From the NCBI GenBank assembly GCA_026873275.1, contig JANTUC010000002.1:2170001-2234000 (forward strand): a stretch of 64,000 bases of DNA, given 5' to 3'. Made by a program: the position numbers and the translations under genes. Positions 1-12,668 of this stretch are shown in pieces. Source of the stretch: Pseudopithomyces maydicus (taxonomy: Eukaryota > Ascomycota > Dothideomycetes > Pleosporales > Didymosphaeriaceae). The notes beneath the pieces are model-generated. The model made no database searches. It saw only the letters and a program-made list of their open reading frames with translations, and was not told the DNA's origin. Position 1 is the first letter of the stretch; every line of letters begins with the position of its first letter.

Positions 1-1227
1 TGGCGTAGTGTTGCGGTCTATTGTTACCTTTTATGTAAGTATTGGTGATCATCCCAAGGTGTGTTTTACTTTCCCGTCAGGCTTGAACGTCATGTTCCAG
101 AGGTGCTGGAAGCGCGAGACAAGTGCGGGTTCGACATTGTGATTGCCCCCTACGTAACCGGACTGTGCCATGTCTGCATCGTGGGGAGAGTCCGATGGAG
201 CGGAGATGACGAGAAACACGAGAAAACATGCATAACAAAGAGGAGTGACTTTCAGCACAGGGAGCGAGTGGGCTCCCCGCCACAGGAAGTGCCTACTATG
301 GAAGTTATAGACCGGTATATGCGTAAACAGTAGATAATCCACGGCATTCGTCGTCGGCTCGGCGTTGTACAATGTCCGCACAGAAACAGGGGACAAGCGC
401 AGCTCAACAAGGCTTGATCGGCGCCGTTCAGAACTCTGCTCTTGTTTCTGTCCTGCTCCTTTCCATCTCGCATCTCGTCTCGGGACATGGGAGATGGCGG
501 GTACGACGAGACCCAGGCAGTGCAATTTGGAAGCGAGCGACTGCGGATAGGAGGCCGTGCTGTGGATGCGATGAGCGAACGCTCCTTGATATAATTAGCG
601 GACGAATGTGCGTCCAAGTGTCGTCAGCCTCAGGCCTCCTCCGAAACGCATTAGCGTGATCGGGACGGGCGGCATCACAAGCTTTTTGGCACTCGGCATC
701 GTACCAAATTCCCGTTTCAAGCACTCCTCTGCGCCCCGTAGCCAGCGCAAATCCATGCCGCTCTCACTGATCGCTTCGGTGACAGGCCCCAACGGTGCGA
801 CGGTTCCCGGTCGGTAGCCGTTTGGCTGTGGCTTGCTTTGGCTCTAGCATCTTTGCCTCCAATACACGCCAATCACCGAACCGTGTCTCTGCAAGTGGGC
901 ACTCCTTGTCTGCTATTCCTGGCAAATCAGGGATTAGTCCGACGACGCCTGGGCCAATATTCGTCATGGACCCGTTTCGGACCCGTAGTGCATGCGAGGG
1001 TTACGAGAGGGCGTAGGCAACATGGGGAAAGTGAGCGTGTGCTCACCCTTCACAAACACGTCTACTCTCCTGTCTGACCCATCTTCCTCATCGAACCTCC
1101 ACTTTTGCCTTCCGTCCTGCTTTCCGTCGACTCCACGACCCGTCGCTTTTTTCTTTTGTCGCAGTTCACCTCCCTGTCCGCACAGTTGGTCGAGCGACAT
1201 AACTGGCACCCTCTTTGCGCATTCGAA
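1..1227. other. Left edge, no supported gene
   Basis: Several overlapping reading frames of 60-160 codons occur on both strands, but none has a recognisable domain, a coherent intron structure or protein-like composition. The stretch is probably intergenic plus the promoter and 5' leader of the hydrolase that starts at 1228. Confidence 0.5.
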
Positions 1228-2519
1228 ATGAGATTCACCACAAGACTGCACGTTTGTGTGGCGGCCGCATTTGTCACGATCCTATATTTTAGCTGGCGGG
1301 AACCGTCCAATATTAGTGAAAACTGGCAGCGAGCGTGGAAGAAAGGCTCCCGCCGCATAGTCGTTTTTGGTGACGATTGGTCTGATACAGGGGAATATCG
1401 AATGTTCCCACCGCCCAAAAGGTCGATCCGAGACAGAATCGCAGCCAAGGGAGACGTGTGGGTGGAATCACTATGCAAAGAAGTATGTGTAGAGCCTTGT
1501 TTAATTTGAGGGTTGGACTAACGGGTGACAGCTGACTTGCGACTTCGTGGACAATTTCGCACGTTCCATCCCCGACAACGTGGACATGGAGGCAGTCGGC
1601 TCCATGGTTGACTCCGGCGTCTTTGCGCACGTAACCAGTAACTACAGAAATGAAACGCTTGCTGTGTTCGACTTCAAGACGCAGGTGCAACAGTTTATAG
1701 AATTTGACAAGAAAAGATGGCGGTTTCCAGGACGGCATGCTAGCGACGAGCAGACCACTTACACAGTTTTATTTGGCCTTTGGGACCTCCTGCAGTACTC
1801 AAACTTGGACAAGGACGCTGCTGTACATGCCATCGACTGCAGTGTCAGAGAGTTGATCCACAACCTCAACCTCCTCGCCGATCATGTTGGCACTCCCAAG
1901 GTTGTGGTACCCAACCTAATGGATGTGACATTTCTCCCACGCTTCTCCGGCAGGAAAGAGGGCTCAGCCACCGATTTTGCGATGAAACAACACCAATCTG
2001 TGTTCATGTGGACTTATTGGAACACGGTCCTGTCTCACGAAGCCTCGAAATGGGAAAGGGGCGATCTTTTCGTGCCCAATGTTCACGACATCGTGATGGG
2101 AGAAGTCCGTGCGAAACAGATGCACTCTGGCAAAGTTGCCGATTCCAAGGGGCTTGGAAAACAGAAACCGCTCTTCCAAGAAGTGGAGCAACCTTGTCTG
2201 GTACAAATGACGGATGCAAACGCAGAAAATCTGCAAACAGCCGCGCAGGCATGCACTGACCCTAGCGCGCATCTATTTTGGTAATTCTACAGCTTTGGAC
2301 AAACGCATTGTTTCAGTCTGACCATTCGACAGGGACGATGTCCATCTCAGCGGGCCTGCCCATGAGTTGATCGGAAAGGAAGCTGCACGCCTGATACGGG
2401 CTAATCAGACCATTAACAGTGATGCGCGGCGACGAGCAGTGGAGATGTCTGCTCCGGACCAGAAAAAGGAAGGACCGAAGGGCGCCAATTTCGAGTTGAA
2501 GTTCCCTCCAGGGTATTGA
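1228..2519 (+). CDS. GDSL/SGNH-like hydrolase, secreted or membrane-anchored
   Basis: The model has three exons (1228-1482, 1532-2280, 2333-2519) with introns of 49 and 52 bp, in phase, giving about 396 aa. The N-terminus has a hydrophobic segment (about residues 8-24), so the product is probably secreted or membrane-anchored. Block I reads VFGDDWSDTG (about residue 48), the position of the FGDSxSDTG nucleophile block in SGNH esterases. FGLWDLLQYS sits where block III is expected, and the last exon gives DDVHLSGPAHELIG, the Asp-x-x-His block V. The family contains esterases and lipases acting on acetylated sugars or lipids. The residue normally held by the nucleophilic Ser is Asp, with a Ser two residues later, so activity is uncertain. 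The third exon, which holds the catalytic His, lies beyond an in-frame stop and would be missed without splicing. Confidence 0.82.
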
Positions 2520-3021
2520 TGCCGCCCGAGCTGAACTGCTCTACTTTGATTGTCTCTACCCATCGCACATTTGACAGAAGGAGGGTTGCATTCCACAGGT
2601 TAGCAGCCATTTCGTACCCCCGAGAGCGCTATTAGCTCGCCTGTGCTTCCATTGTGAAGCTTCAGGCATTGTCGCTCCCTTGCATAACTGCGCTGGAAAT
2701 GTCTCAGAGGTCGGCAGACTGCTGTCTTGGCCGTTTTTGGTGGTTCATGGACAAAGAACATGGTTAGCGAGGACCGGCAGTTCCGCCGCTTCTGTCTCGA
2801 ACAATCAAATTACAGGCTCAGCTTTGGCCTCGTGTCAAAAAGAGCATGATGTGGGTGTGGCTTGCCCCATAATCCATACAAAGAACACCGAACCCGCGCG
2901 CTGTCAATTGCAGTGGTTCGTCCAATTGTACCAGCCAATTCACATTCATGGTGCAATGATATCTGCTATCAAAGAACGCATCTAACTGCCGTCCTCGGCC
3001 ATATATTTTCAATCAGTCAAA
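2520..3021. other. Intergenic, no gene seen
   Basis: This is the spacer between two tandem plus-strand genes. A 101-codon frame at 2680-2985 has no recognisable domain and is not called. The stretch should hold the 3' end of the hydrolase transcript and the promoter of the HMG-box gene. Confidence 0.5.
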
Positions 3022-5167
3022 ATGTTGGCAAGTCGCATATTACCGCCAATTCATCCTCCATCCCCTCCTCTCGCGACATTCTCCCATACCCCCAGGAGGT
3101 ACGCCAGATCGAACATGCAGGCTGTCGTCGAGAATATTACATCCCCTTTGTCAATGGATGACGTCAAGTCTTCTCGATCTTTGCGAAAGGGCCATCGGCC
3201 CTACGAGCTTCGATCTTCTCCTACATCAAACCCGACTCAGAGGCTCGATAACGAATTACCCTCGCCAGTGTCATCCACTGCTTCTGCGAGGCATGGTAAG
3301 AAGAGAAGCCAAGATGACATCAATGGTACAGAACAGGGCAATCTGAGTGATCCTGAGAATTTCAAAGCACCTGGGAGCAGTGCTTCATCGTCACCAGGAG
3401 AGCATGTTTGTCTATGTCAACCTGAGCCCAAAATACCCCGCCCCCGGAATGGTAAGCCCGCAATTCTCTTTGTTGCACATGGCTTCCATAGCAGATTCGG
3501 GTGTGACTCAGCAATGAATAAAGAACGAAGCTCTTTGTTTGCGGATATGTATTGGGGAGCGGGGCTGACCTGTCTTCTTTCTTTGTAGCTTTTATCCTTT
3601 ATCGTCAGCACCACCAGCATGCCATCGTGGCCGCAAACCCTGGAATCCCGAACCCTGATATATCCAAGATCATTGGCGAGCAGTGGAAAGCCGAGGGTGA
3701 CGCGGCAAAGAAAGTGTGGCAAGATCTAGCTCTAGTATGTGGAAACAGTGCCGTCTCCATCTTGTTCTAATTGTCTTGCAGGAAGAGAAAGAAAGGCATC
3801 ACGAACAGTATCCCGAGTACCGCTATCAGCCGCGCCGTCTAGGCAAACCACTCAATCCAGCCGTCGCACATACGACTGTTGATAAGTATCGCTGTCCCAG
3901 GTGTGGTGGCCGCAGTATCAAGACGCCATCGCCGTTGAGTCCTTATACAAGCAGCGCCGTCACACCGACTCTGCCAAATCCCAAATACCCTGAGACGCCT
4001 AGTGTTCGCCTACCTTCCTTGATGAACAGTCTCGGTATGGATTCTCCGATCCGTCGTCGCGGAACCACTGGGCCCTCAGGATTAAGTAACATTCAAATAC
4101 CACCTGCTGTACGTGAAGATGGTTATGGTTACACGCCATTAACGCCTGACGCAAAGAGGCGTCGCTTTAACCCCTACCCCATGAGTAGCATTGGTTCACG
4201 TAGATCAGACGGGCCATACTATAGCCGCCGAGATTCCCTCCCTCCTCTACAGATGCGGACAACTCCGCCTCAAACAGCAACAATGGCACCGCCAAGGACA
4301 CCTCGCGACGCTCGCCGTAGCTCTATCGATCTGCACGTCCAGGTACCCAACTCCAACGACCTCAGCAGTCGGGACCAAAGCCGTAGCGTCGAGGCAATGG
4401 TGACCAGTGTCCCCTACACGGTCAAGATCAAAGTTCTCGGCCGCATTACCCCCCTCTGCAGTATCCCAGCCCCAGTAGTCCCGCGTTCAAAGTTCGCGGC
4501 GGCATCATCGCTGTCGAAGGCGACGATCAAGCTGCCATCACCGAGCTCAGCACCTGGCTCCACGATTTCCTCGCCCGCGATAAAGAGTATCATCCCCGCA
4601 TCGAGGACGCGCCCAAGGCACCCCCGAAAAAGGCGACGTCTCCTTTGAAGAATACATGACGCTGATCCAAGAGTGGCACGCCAAAAGCAAAGAGATGATA
4701 AAGTACATAACCACCCCGGTAGCGTTGTCCAGCCCGCCAAAGTCTCTCTCGAGCGACAGCGATAACGATAACGACAAGGACAATGACACGTCTATGAAAG
4801 ATGCAAACACGCCGCCTACGTCGCCCGGTCCGTCCCCTAAGCCCGTCATCATACTCCCGTCGTACCAGCTCCGCGCGTCCGAGGCATACGCTGCGCGTAT
4901 TCCGATTCAAGATGTCTACTCTCCAATGGATCATTGGCAGTGGATGGCTACGCTGTGGCGTGGGACCGTAGGACCCGATCTCACCATCTACATCAAGAGC
5001 GGGGATAAAGAAGGGAGAGATGGGGGAAGCTAGTGGATGTGAACGATGAAGTGAGGTGCATGACGGTTGTCAAAGAGGGGACGGGGAAGTTTGCGGAGGC
5101 AGCATTGCGGAGGGTGGGGTTCGAGGTTGGCGAGTGGGTCAGGGGCCTGGCTCCCGGGAAAGTGTGA
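3022..5167 (+). CDS. HMG-box transcription factor (Rox1/Rfg1/Ste11-type), frame broken three times
   Basis: Exons are 3022-3451, 3589-3734 and 3782-5167, with introns of 137 and 47 bp. The joined reading gives a complete HMG box: PRPRNAFILYRQHHQ across intron 1, then NPDISKIIGEQWK, then after intron 2 ERHHEQYPEYRYQPRR. This is the sequence-specific single-box type seen in fungal regulators of mating, hypoxia or filamentation. A Ser/Pro-rich linker follows, then a conserved-looking C-terminal part. To keep that part open the frame must shift near 4449-4460 (C6 run), near 4621-4631 (C5 and A5 runs) and near 5011-5021, each time as if one base were missing. After the third shift the frame returns to the original and stops at 5165-5167. 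A nuclear DNA-binding regulator is expected; the target genes cannot be told. A second ATG in frame at 3115 is a possible start. Confidence 0.82.
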
Positions 5168-5740
5168 GATGGTTCTCCTGTACATATGTCACGATGCATG
5201 TGTCGTGTGGAAGTTTTTTGCGCGGGTCGAGTGTGGCTCCAATGGTCTGACGAGTGCAAAATGTGCACAGAGAATGCCATCAACATGTGCCACACTGATG
5301 CTACCATGTGCCCCCCACCCCCTCTTGCGGCCTTGGAACCTTGCCCAGGTGGGTGCTCAGGTACCTAGGTACCTAGGTACCTCGAATGTCACGTGGTTTC
5401 GGCAGCCCCGGGCACCGGCCCCCGGCGTCGAAGCCGCACTTGACCGCTTGCAGACAGAGAGCGCCCGGGCGCCCGTCCACGGTCCACGTGGGCACCTGAC
5501 CTGTCTTTCACATGCTCCACGAGTCCACGTCGGCTTTGGGGCCCCCCGGGGACTTGTTGCGTCACATGCCTTTGACTTGGGGGCTTAGTCTTGCCAGTCA
5601 CAGCAACCAACCCGAGAACAAGGCAAGATGATGCCCTGTGATTCTTCACTCTCGACCGAGCAGTGCAATTGCTGCTGCGTTTGCAGGCGTGCGCTCCCAG
5701 GCCCAAAGCACGTCGACGAACAACAGAGGCGGCCAAAGGC
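5168..5740. other. Intergenic with TACCTAGG palindromic repeat
   Basis: This is the spacer upstream of the alpha/beta-hydrolase gene. It contains three overlapping copies of the palindromic core at 5360-5382 (annotated separately). No gene is seen. Confidence 0.5.
5360..5382. repeat. Tandem TACCTAGG palindromes
   Basis: The sequence GGTACCTAGG is repeated head to tail, giving a 23-base self-complementary run about 360 bases upstream of the hydrolase ATG. The same core recurs at 12647-12668, 13194-13203, 18784-18795 and 22075-22084. It may be a promoter element or a simple repeat. Confidence 0.6.
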
Positions 5741-8124
5741 ATGATCGACCATGTCGTGGGCCGGCCGTCGGTCAAGTTCCGCAAGATCCAGGTGCTCGCC
5801 GTCGTCTCGTTCTGGAGCTTCTACCTCTACCGGTGCGCATCCCCCGTCCCGCGAACGTACCTTCCTTCTTCCTGTGCTGATGCTGATCAACGGGCAGGGG
5901 CGACCGTCACGGCCCGCCGCTGATCCGCCGCGTGTCCTCCCTCGTCTCCAGAAAGCTGACTGTCTGGCAAACCGTGCTGGTCACCCTCCTCTACCTGTAC
6001 ATTGCCCGCAACTTCGGAAAGCTCGTCAGCCTCGAAAGCCCAGAGCCCCTCGCCAACCTCTACAGCCGCTCGTACTTCCGCGCCACATGGGTCACCACGG
6101 CCCTGGATGCCGGCTTCTGGTCCGCCATGCGCATACGCCGCAAGCCCATCCGCGACTTCCTGTCCGTGGTCTTCAGCCTCTATTACCTGATCTGCGCCGA
6201 GCAGGCCGACGAGAAGGTGCGCAAAGTTCGTGCCACCTTGACCGTGGACCATCTGCGTGTCAGCTGGGAGAAGGGTACTACGCCATACCTGGCTGCACTC
6301 ACCAGTCTGCTCCGCCCGCGCCTGATGTGGTATCCGCCGCGGAAGATCAGAATCCCTCGCCCAAGGGAGAGCAGCTATGCCGATCCCACCATGGGCTGGC
6401 TGTACTACAATGGCCCGCTATCAGCCCTCAAGAAAGAGCAGAAGATTGTCTTGGATATTCCGGGTGGGGGCTACGTGGCCATGAACCCGAGAAACCACGA
6501 GGACAAGCTGATGGGTTGGGCAGGGAAGACCGGATTGCCCGTGCTAAGTCTGGACTACAGGAAGGCACCTGAATGGCCATACCCGTATGCCTTGAACGAG
6601 TGTTTTGATGTCTACCATTCCATCGTGACGACAAGAGGACGGTGCATGGGCCTCTCGGGGGAGTTTGAGCCCAAAATTGTGGTCAGTGGGGATTCGGCCG
6701 GTGGAAGTCTCGCCGTGGGCATGGTGTTGATGATCCTTCAAGCGGCGTCAACGGAGACGCGACGATGGCAGGGCGAGAGACAACTACCTCCACCCATCGG
6801 CGTGGTACTCATGTACCCAGCCCTTGATATGAACATTGGCAACTGGATGACTGACGAACAGATGACCTTGATTCGAGATCGTAAAGCAAGGAAGCAGAAC
6901 CGTCCCATTTTGAGACACAAGAGCGACGACTACCGTCATCTCGCTCCCAATACGCCGGGCGCTTCTGATCATTCTGATAGCGAGGATGAGAATCCAGTCA
7001 AGATGGACCCGAGTCCTGTCATCACGAATCCCACAAGTGACATGCTATTCACTTCACCTCCAACCGCCATTCATCTATCAGCAGCACACACAGGCCAAGA
7101 TAGTCATCCTCTACCTCCAATCAACATTTCTACTAGCCTCAACGACGCAATGTCTTCACACACGGCGCAGTCTCCCGAAGCCCTACCGTCTCCCGAGCTT
7201 GCTAGATCGCACAAAACAGTCACCCACCCTCCGACACCAGCAGCGCCACCCAACACCTTCAAGACACGCCTCGCCATGTCTTCAATGATTTCTTACTTCG
7301 GTGACCGCATTCTTACCCCCGAAATGATGCGCGCCATGATCATCCTCTACATCGGTCCACACAATCGTCCGGATTTCAGCACCGACTTTCTCCTCTCGCC
7401 ACTCCTAGCGCCTGACGAGCTCCTCGCCAGATTTCCACGTACATGGATGCTCACCGGAGAGCGCGATCCCCTCGTGGACGATACCGTCATATTCGCCGGT
7501 CGCTTGCGACAAGCCAAACGCGCCCACTGGCAATACGCAAAGGACATGGATCTCGACTGGGCGCGAGGCCATGAGTGGCCTGAACACGAGTGGATTAATG
7601 TCGAACTCATCCCAGGCATCTCCCACGGCTTCTTACAATTCGTCAGTGTCTTCCCAGAGGGTTGGAAGTACATTTCCCGATGTGGAAGATGGATGCAGGA
7701 AGCGTTCGAGATGGAAGAGAGAGGTGGTGTCGTGACAGCTGGACCTACGCCGCTACCCGATTACGATGTAAATAGACACCATCGCGCGAAAGAGAGAAGC
7801 GACTACTTTGGCAGTCACCCTGGCCTTGCTGAGGCCGTCAATGGCCTGGCAAGATCGAGTTCTAGACATCATCATCGCACAGGCACGGCGGAGTCATCAG
7901 CTGATGATGATAGGCCACTTGAGATGTCCCTGTTGCCGCGGACACGGAAGAGCCCTCCTCTCCCTCCTGCACGGAAAGAAAGGGACAGCGCGAATGGCAA
8001 GGCGAGGAGGGGCAGGAGGAAAAGCCTTGTTAGCCTAGCGAGTGAGGACGATTTGCTGGGGAGGAGGATGAAGGGGCTGACGAGTGGGCTTAGAGGTGCA
8101 GAAGCAGACACTGGTGAGTTGTAG
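5741..8124 (+). CDS. Membrane-anchored alpha/beta-hydrolase (HSL-type lipase/esterase)
   Basis: Two exons (5741-5832, 5898-8124) with a 65 bp intron give about 772 aa. Exon 1 encodes a hydrophobic segment (about residues 17-30) and another lies near residues 50-65, so the protein probably sits in the ER or lipid-droplet membrane. The catalytic domain has the oxyanion-hole motif as PGGGYVAMNP instead of the usual HGGG, and the nucleophile motif GDSAGGS, typical of the hormone-sensitive lipase group. A low-complexity Ser/Pro/Thr insertion of about 150 residues splits the domain before the C-terminal part, where RDPLVDD and ISHGFLQF carry the probable acid and His. The Lys/Arg-rich C-terminal tail is probably disordered. 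The substrate is unknown; an acyl ester or sterol ester is likely. The start was chosen because ATG at 5741 opens directly into the hydrophobic anchor. Confidence 0.87.
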
Positions 8125-8972
8125 GAAGGTAGAGTAGAGCCGGCAAAAGGACGAGTGTATATTGCATATGTACGTACATACACATTGAATTTTTACTGCA
8201 TGGAAATATGCATAGATGAACATGCGTGTATACAAATGCTGCCATCCATACCGAATCGAAAGACTGTCCAAGACATGGGAGTGGAGTGCGAACACCAAGT
8301 TTGTTCCTGTAGGACCACAAGTCTACATGGCCATTACACATGGAAAGAAGACCAGGCATCAAAAACAACTTCTACAACTCATTGATGATCTTCGTCTTAT
8401 TTCATCTGGTCTGCTCCTTTCATTCACTCAACCTTCCCGCGAAGAGTTGGCTGGCTACATACACTATCTACCATCACTTCTCACGCAGATAAACGTACAC
8501 CACCTCCTTCCTTTCCTTAAATCCCGTACCTTGCACGTGCCTCATACCAACTCCCTGTGTTCCTTTCTCAAGGGCACAATATAATGCACCATTCAAACCC
8601 AAAGTATTCCTAAACATGAAAACAGCTCCGTGGAGCCGTAACATCAAAACGCCTTGCCGACAAAAGGAAAAAAATTACCGTTTCACCCCTCAGAAGCCAA
8701 AAAGGCGAGCGAGTAAGGTGACAAGAAACAATAAGAGGCGTATATGATATGATATAGTATGGTATGGTGGGACAACAAAAAAAGAGATGTTTGTGATTGG
8801 TCTCGTGTTGAAACCAATCAGGTAGATGACGATTGGACGAATAGAGACAATATACACGGCGGTGTAAAAGGAATTTTGGAAAAAGGCGGAGGTCAAATCT
8901 ACCCCAAGCACCTTGCTTCGCTTCGCTTCTCCTGTACTGTCTCGCGAGCCTGCATTGACTTGCTAGCTGACG
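8125..8972. other. Convergent 3' spacer, no gene
   Basis: This lies between the 3' ends of the hydrolase (+) and the cyclin (-). It is AT-richer than its neighbours, with short ATATGATATG-type repeats near 8740-8765. It probably holds both 3' untranslated regions. Confidence 0.5.
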
Positions 8973-11101
8973 CTATAGCACGCCTTCCCACATACCAGGA
9001 CCCTGGTGATGCTGAAAAAGTTGCGCAGCCTCTGTTCCGCAACATGTTCGTTTCTTCCCGAAGTCTTTCTGATAAGGCATGCGACGCTCCGGTACCGTAA
9101 GCTTTGGGGACTGCAGCCCTTTGGGCTCGGCACCGGAAGGTTTATACGCCTTGGGCAGGGCGAAAGACTGCGCGAGCGAACGATCTGGCAAAACGGTCGT
9201 CTGGCCGCGAAGGAAAGATGCAGAACGCGAGGTGTGAAGCAGGTGACGAACATTATGGTGCAGGTCCATAGATGAAGGGTCCATAAATGTCTGATCAACA
9301 GAGGAACGACCTCGTGGCCGCTTCCTGCTCGGTTTAGCAACATGCATACTGAGCTCAGCAGGACTGTCGACCTTGACTGGCGTCGCATCCGCATCGTCAA
9401 TGTGAAAGCTGTCGAGGTCTGGTGAAGACATAGCCTCGCTTGGCGCATACTCGTACTGTTCCTTGCACTTGGACAATGCAGGATACGGCAATCTCGCACT
9501 ACGGCACGTCGCCAGCCGGGCCAACTTGGCCTGGTTCGGCGCCCAGCCAGCAGATGAGACAGACGAGATCGATGATGCACGTGAAGAGCGCGAGTTGTCT
9601 GTGATCATAGACTCTGGTGATGATGCGGAAGATGCAGTCGAAGGTGCTAGAGACGGACGTCGGCTGGGGAAGTGATAGGCTTCTAGTCCAGTCCGTATGC
9701 TAGGGTTATACTGGTCGACGCAACTGCGTGCTAGAGATGAGCTTTGAGCCTGCGCCATGGCAGAGCACATGGATGGGCGCCTCGCACTAAATGTCATGGC
9801 ACTCGCTGCAGGAGTGTTTGAGACGGTGGACTGAGGTGTCAATGTAGGCGTAGGCAGTGGGCCCAAGCGAGGAAGGCAAGGTGTAGGAGGCAGGAGATCG
9901 GGTTTCGGCTCGAGGAAACGGGGGACCTTGTAATGGGATGGTGTAGGCGTGCTCTCTTGTGAACCGTATCGCTCCGACGACGGCGATCGTACAGGATATT
10001 GAGCGGCCTGCGGCTGAAACACCGAGCGCAGAGGAGTGATAGGAGTTTTAGGTACGGCATCCACGATATCTAACTCAGGCGTTAAACACGGTAGAATGTG
10101 CTTCCAGGTATTGGGTAAGCAGCCACCAGGGGAAGGAGGGGGATTCGACGGAGTGTGACGCAGGACAATTTCCTGCCACTTCTCCCAAATAGGATCCGTG
10201 ATGTGGAGTTTCCAGTTCACAGCCGCAAGAAACGCCATCTCGTTAGCATTGATCTCGCACACCTTCAGGCCCGAAATCTTACTCCATGCACGAGCAGAGT
10301 AGTTGCGATCCTGAAGGTATTTGGATGCAAGAATGAGAGCAGCAAGGAACATGCGACGGCCACACTGCAGGGCCCGGACAGATGCAACATCTTCGGGCTG
10401 CTCCATGGTGAAGTCATGCTTTGGCACATGAGCCTTGATGAGAACCAAGTAGTACAAAGCAACCTGCAGTGTAGAGTAGCTTGTGCGAGAGCGACGTAGG
10501 GTCTCCTGGATAAAAGTACGCAGGGGTAGTACGCCACGTCCAGACGCAGCCTCACAGCGGCTCGCAGGGACGGAAGTAGGCCAGATAACCTCAACCATCT
10601 GGGTAGCAGAATCTTCAAGTAGGGACTGATCAGCGAAAGGTACCGAGGGTTTGGGAGACGTGGATACTAACCAACAAGGCAGTCGACGAAGTTTACCTTG
10701 CGATCGCTCTGGCGTACCAGCTGAGGCGGCTGTCGGCTAACTGTCGACAAAGATCGCCGAGGATGTTGTCGCTGATCCGTAGACAGAGAAGCTTCTACCC
10801 GTAGAGGCGGAAGGACCCGTTCGGGTGCGTTCTCCCGCCGTGGCGCCTGGTATTGTGGGAAGGTGCTGACTCTGCTGATCGGCGCTAATGAGGCCAAGGC
10901 TCCTGAGATGATCGGCCGGGAGCTGGAACTCCATTCATCTGCTCCCCAACTGGAAGACAGCGATGTCGCATTAGATGTCTGAGATGCAGCCTCGGAGAAG
11001 ACTGAAGAAGTAGAAGAAGAGGCGGAAGAGGAAAGAGACGGGGCATATGGATGACTTCTCGGAGAAGCAGAGCCGAGGTAGGAAGAGTAAGTGTCGTTCA
11101 T
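8973..11101 (-). CDS. Pho85-type (Pcl-like) cyclin
   Basis: The reverse-strand exons 11101-10672 and 10612-8973 are joined by a 59 bp intron (donor GTTAGT, acceptor TTGAAG), giving about 689 aa. Splicing restores a continuous cyclin-box entry, VDCLV then DSATQMVEVIWPTS. The box continues through LRTFIQETLRRSRTSYST, ALYYLVLIKAHVP, CGRRMFLAALILASKYLQD and ICEINANEMAFL-type helices (about residues 140-260). This pattern matches the cyclin N-terminal domain of PHO85 cyclins, which act with a CDK in phosphate, glycogen and polarity control. The Ser-rich N-terminus and the very long Ser/Pro-rich C-terminus are probably disordered and phosphorylated. Which Pcl subgroup it belongs to cannot be decided here. 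Confidence 0.85.
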
Positions 11102-12646
11102 GATGTAGGGAAAGCGTTACAAGACAACACCCTATATAAAGGTGTATAAGAAAGGTTGAGCGGAGATGAGTCAACGCTATAGTGTCACGTCTCGAAGTGC
11201 TGACCTCGCGGTAGACCTGGAGTCGTGTGGGAAAGCGTGATCAGATGGTCGTGGTGTGACCGTGGAAGGAACCGATAGACAAACCGTACGAATATAGTCG
11301 TATGTATTGATCGTGTGACTGACTGAGACTTGGAATTAGTCTCCTGTCTTCGCGGTCTCGGGCAATCGTGTAGTGTTCGATTGGGTCGTGTTGCGCTTGA
11401 TCGTCGAGTTACTGGCGATCTGTACGTAAGCGACGTTATCAAAAACAACAACAGTGGAGACGCGAGAGCGATCAAACAATGTAGGCGCGCGATTGACAGG
11501 CTTGCGGGTGGTGCTTGTTCGAACAGCGATGAAGATGGTCGGACGGGCTCCAAGCGCTACCAGAGGGTACTCCAGTAACCGTCAGCCGCAGAAATCACTA
11601 AGCAAGACCCTGGGAGAGGCGTATCCGCAGTACACTTGGAATTTGAGCTATGCGACAGCTGGTGCTATCGTGGGGCTCTCGGTTCCGAAGAGAAGCGGAG
11701 GTCTAGCAGGCGAAACCTCGAGTGGCGAAGGTCTTGCAGATGGCGGGGGTAGTGAATTCCTGGGCGACAGTTACTGGAGTAGTATCGTTTACGGCGAGGT
11801 ACATTGCGACTATGTGGGTGGGTGCAGGAAGTGTTTCGTTGCAGTGACTAGGCTCGGGGCGCAGTCACCAGGCGGAAGCAGGTCCGGTGGTGGTCGAGGA
11901 GAAGTATAGAGGGAGGCGTTGAGGTGGTTGTCGGGGTATTATTGCGGATGGAGGCCAAAAGCAGTGGGAAAGCAGTGGGAGGAGAGGCGAGGTGATGGTG
12001 GCGGTTTGGTTGGGTGAGGGTGAAGTGGCGGTGGGCACTCAGCGCAGGTGCGAGAGCGACGAAAGCGGAAGGGACGGTTGGAGGAGAAGTAGCGAAATGC
12101 AGGTACGGCCTTTGGGATATAAGGGGGGCAGGGTGGGTGACTAGTTTGGTATGAAGGATGAGTCTTCGCAGGCACCAGAGCTGTGGCGAGGCGGTTTGTT
12201 CGCTGCTGGCTGGAGACAAAGGCTAGGCAAACGGGGTCGGAGAGGAGTGGCGGTCGAGGGGGGGCGGGGGGTTGCAACTCGACAGCAGGCGGTGTGGACG
12301 GGTGTGCACACGCTCAGATGAGGCCGTGAGGCTCTTGCGGCGGATTTGAGGGGACCATGGTGATGCGGGTGTGGGAAGTGAGGATGGTTGCTGGGGCTGG
12401 GGCTCTATATCGACATACCAGCTGGCACTCAGCATGCACCCCGAACGACGGGGGCCCGTGCGCTGGCTCTGCGATGACTCCAAGCGCAATGCCGCCACCG
12501 CAAAGGCTTGGGTCGACGTGCTTGCGCGCGCCGAATTTTCATGGGCGGCGGCGAACCACAGCCACACGCCTGTTTGCTGTTTGCCATGTCCGTCTGCTGC
12601 CTGGCTGGATGGACCCAGGCCCGCTCCCCTCACGTGCTGCAAGTGT

Positions 12647-12668
12647 TACCTAGGTAGGTACCTAGGTA
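12647..12668. repeat. Double TACCTAGGTA palindrome
   Basis: Two TACCTAGGTA units sit nearly adjacent, giving a 22-base self-complementary block. It is the same core as at 5360-5382 and lies in the non-coding spacer upstream of the cyclin gene. Confidence 0.6.
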
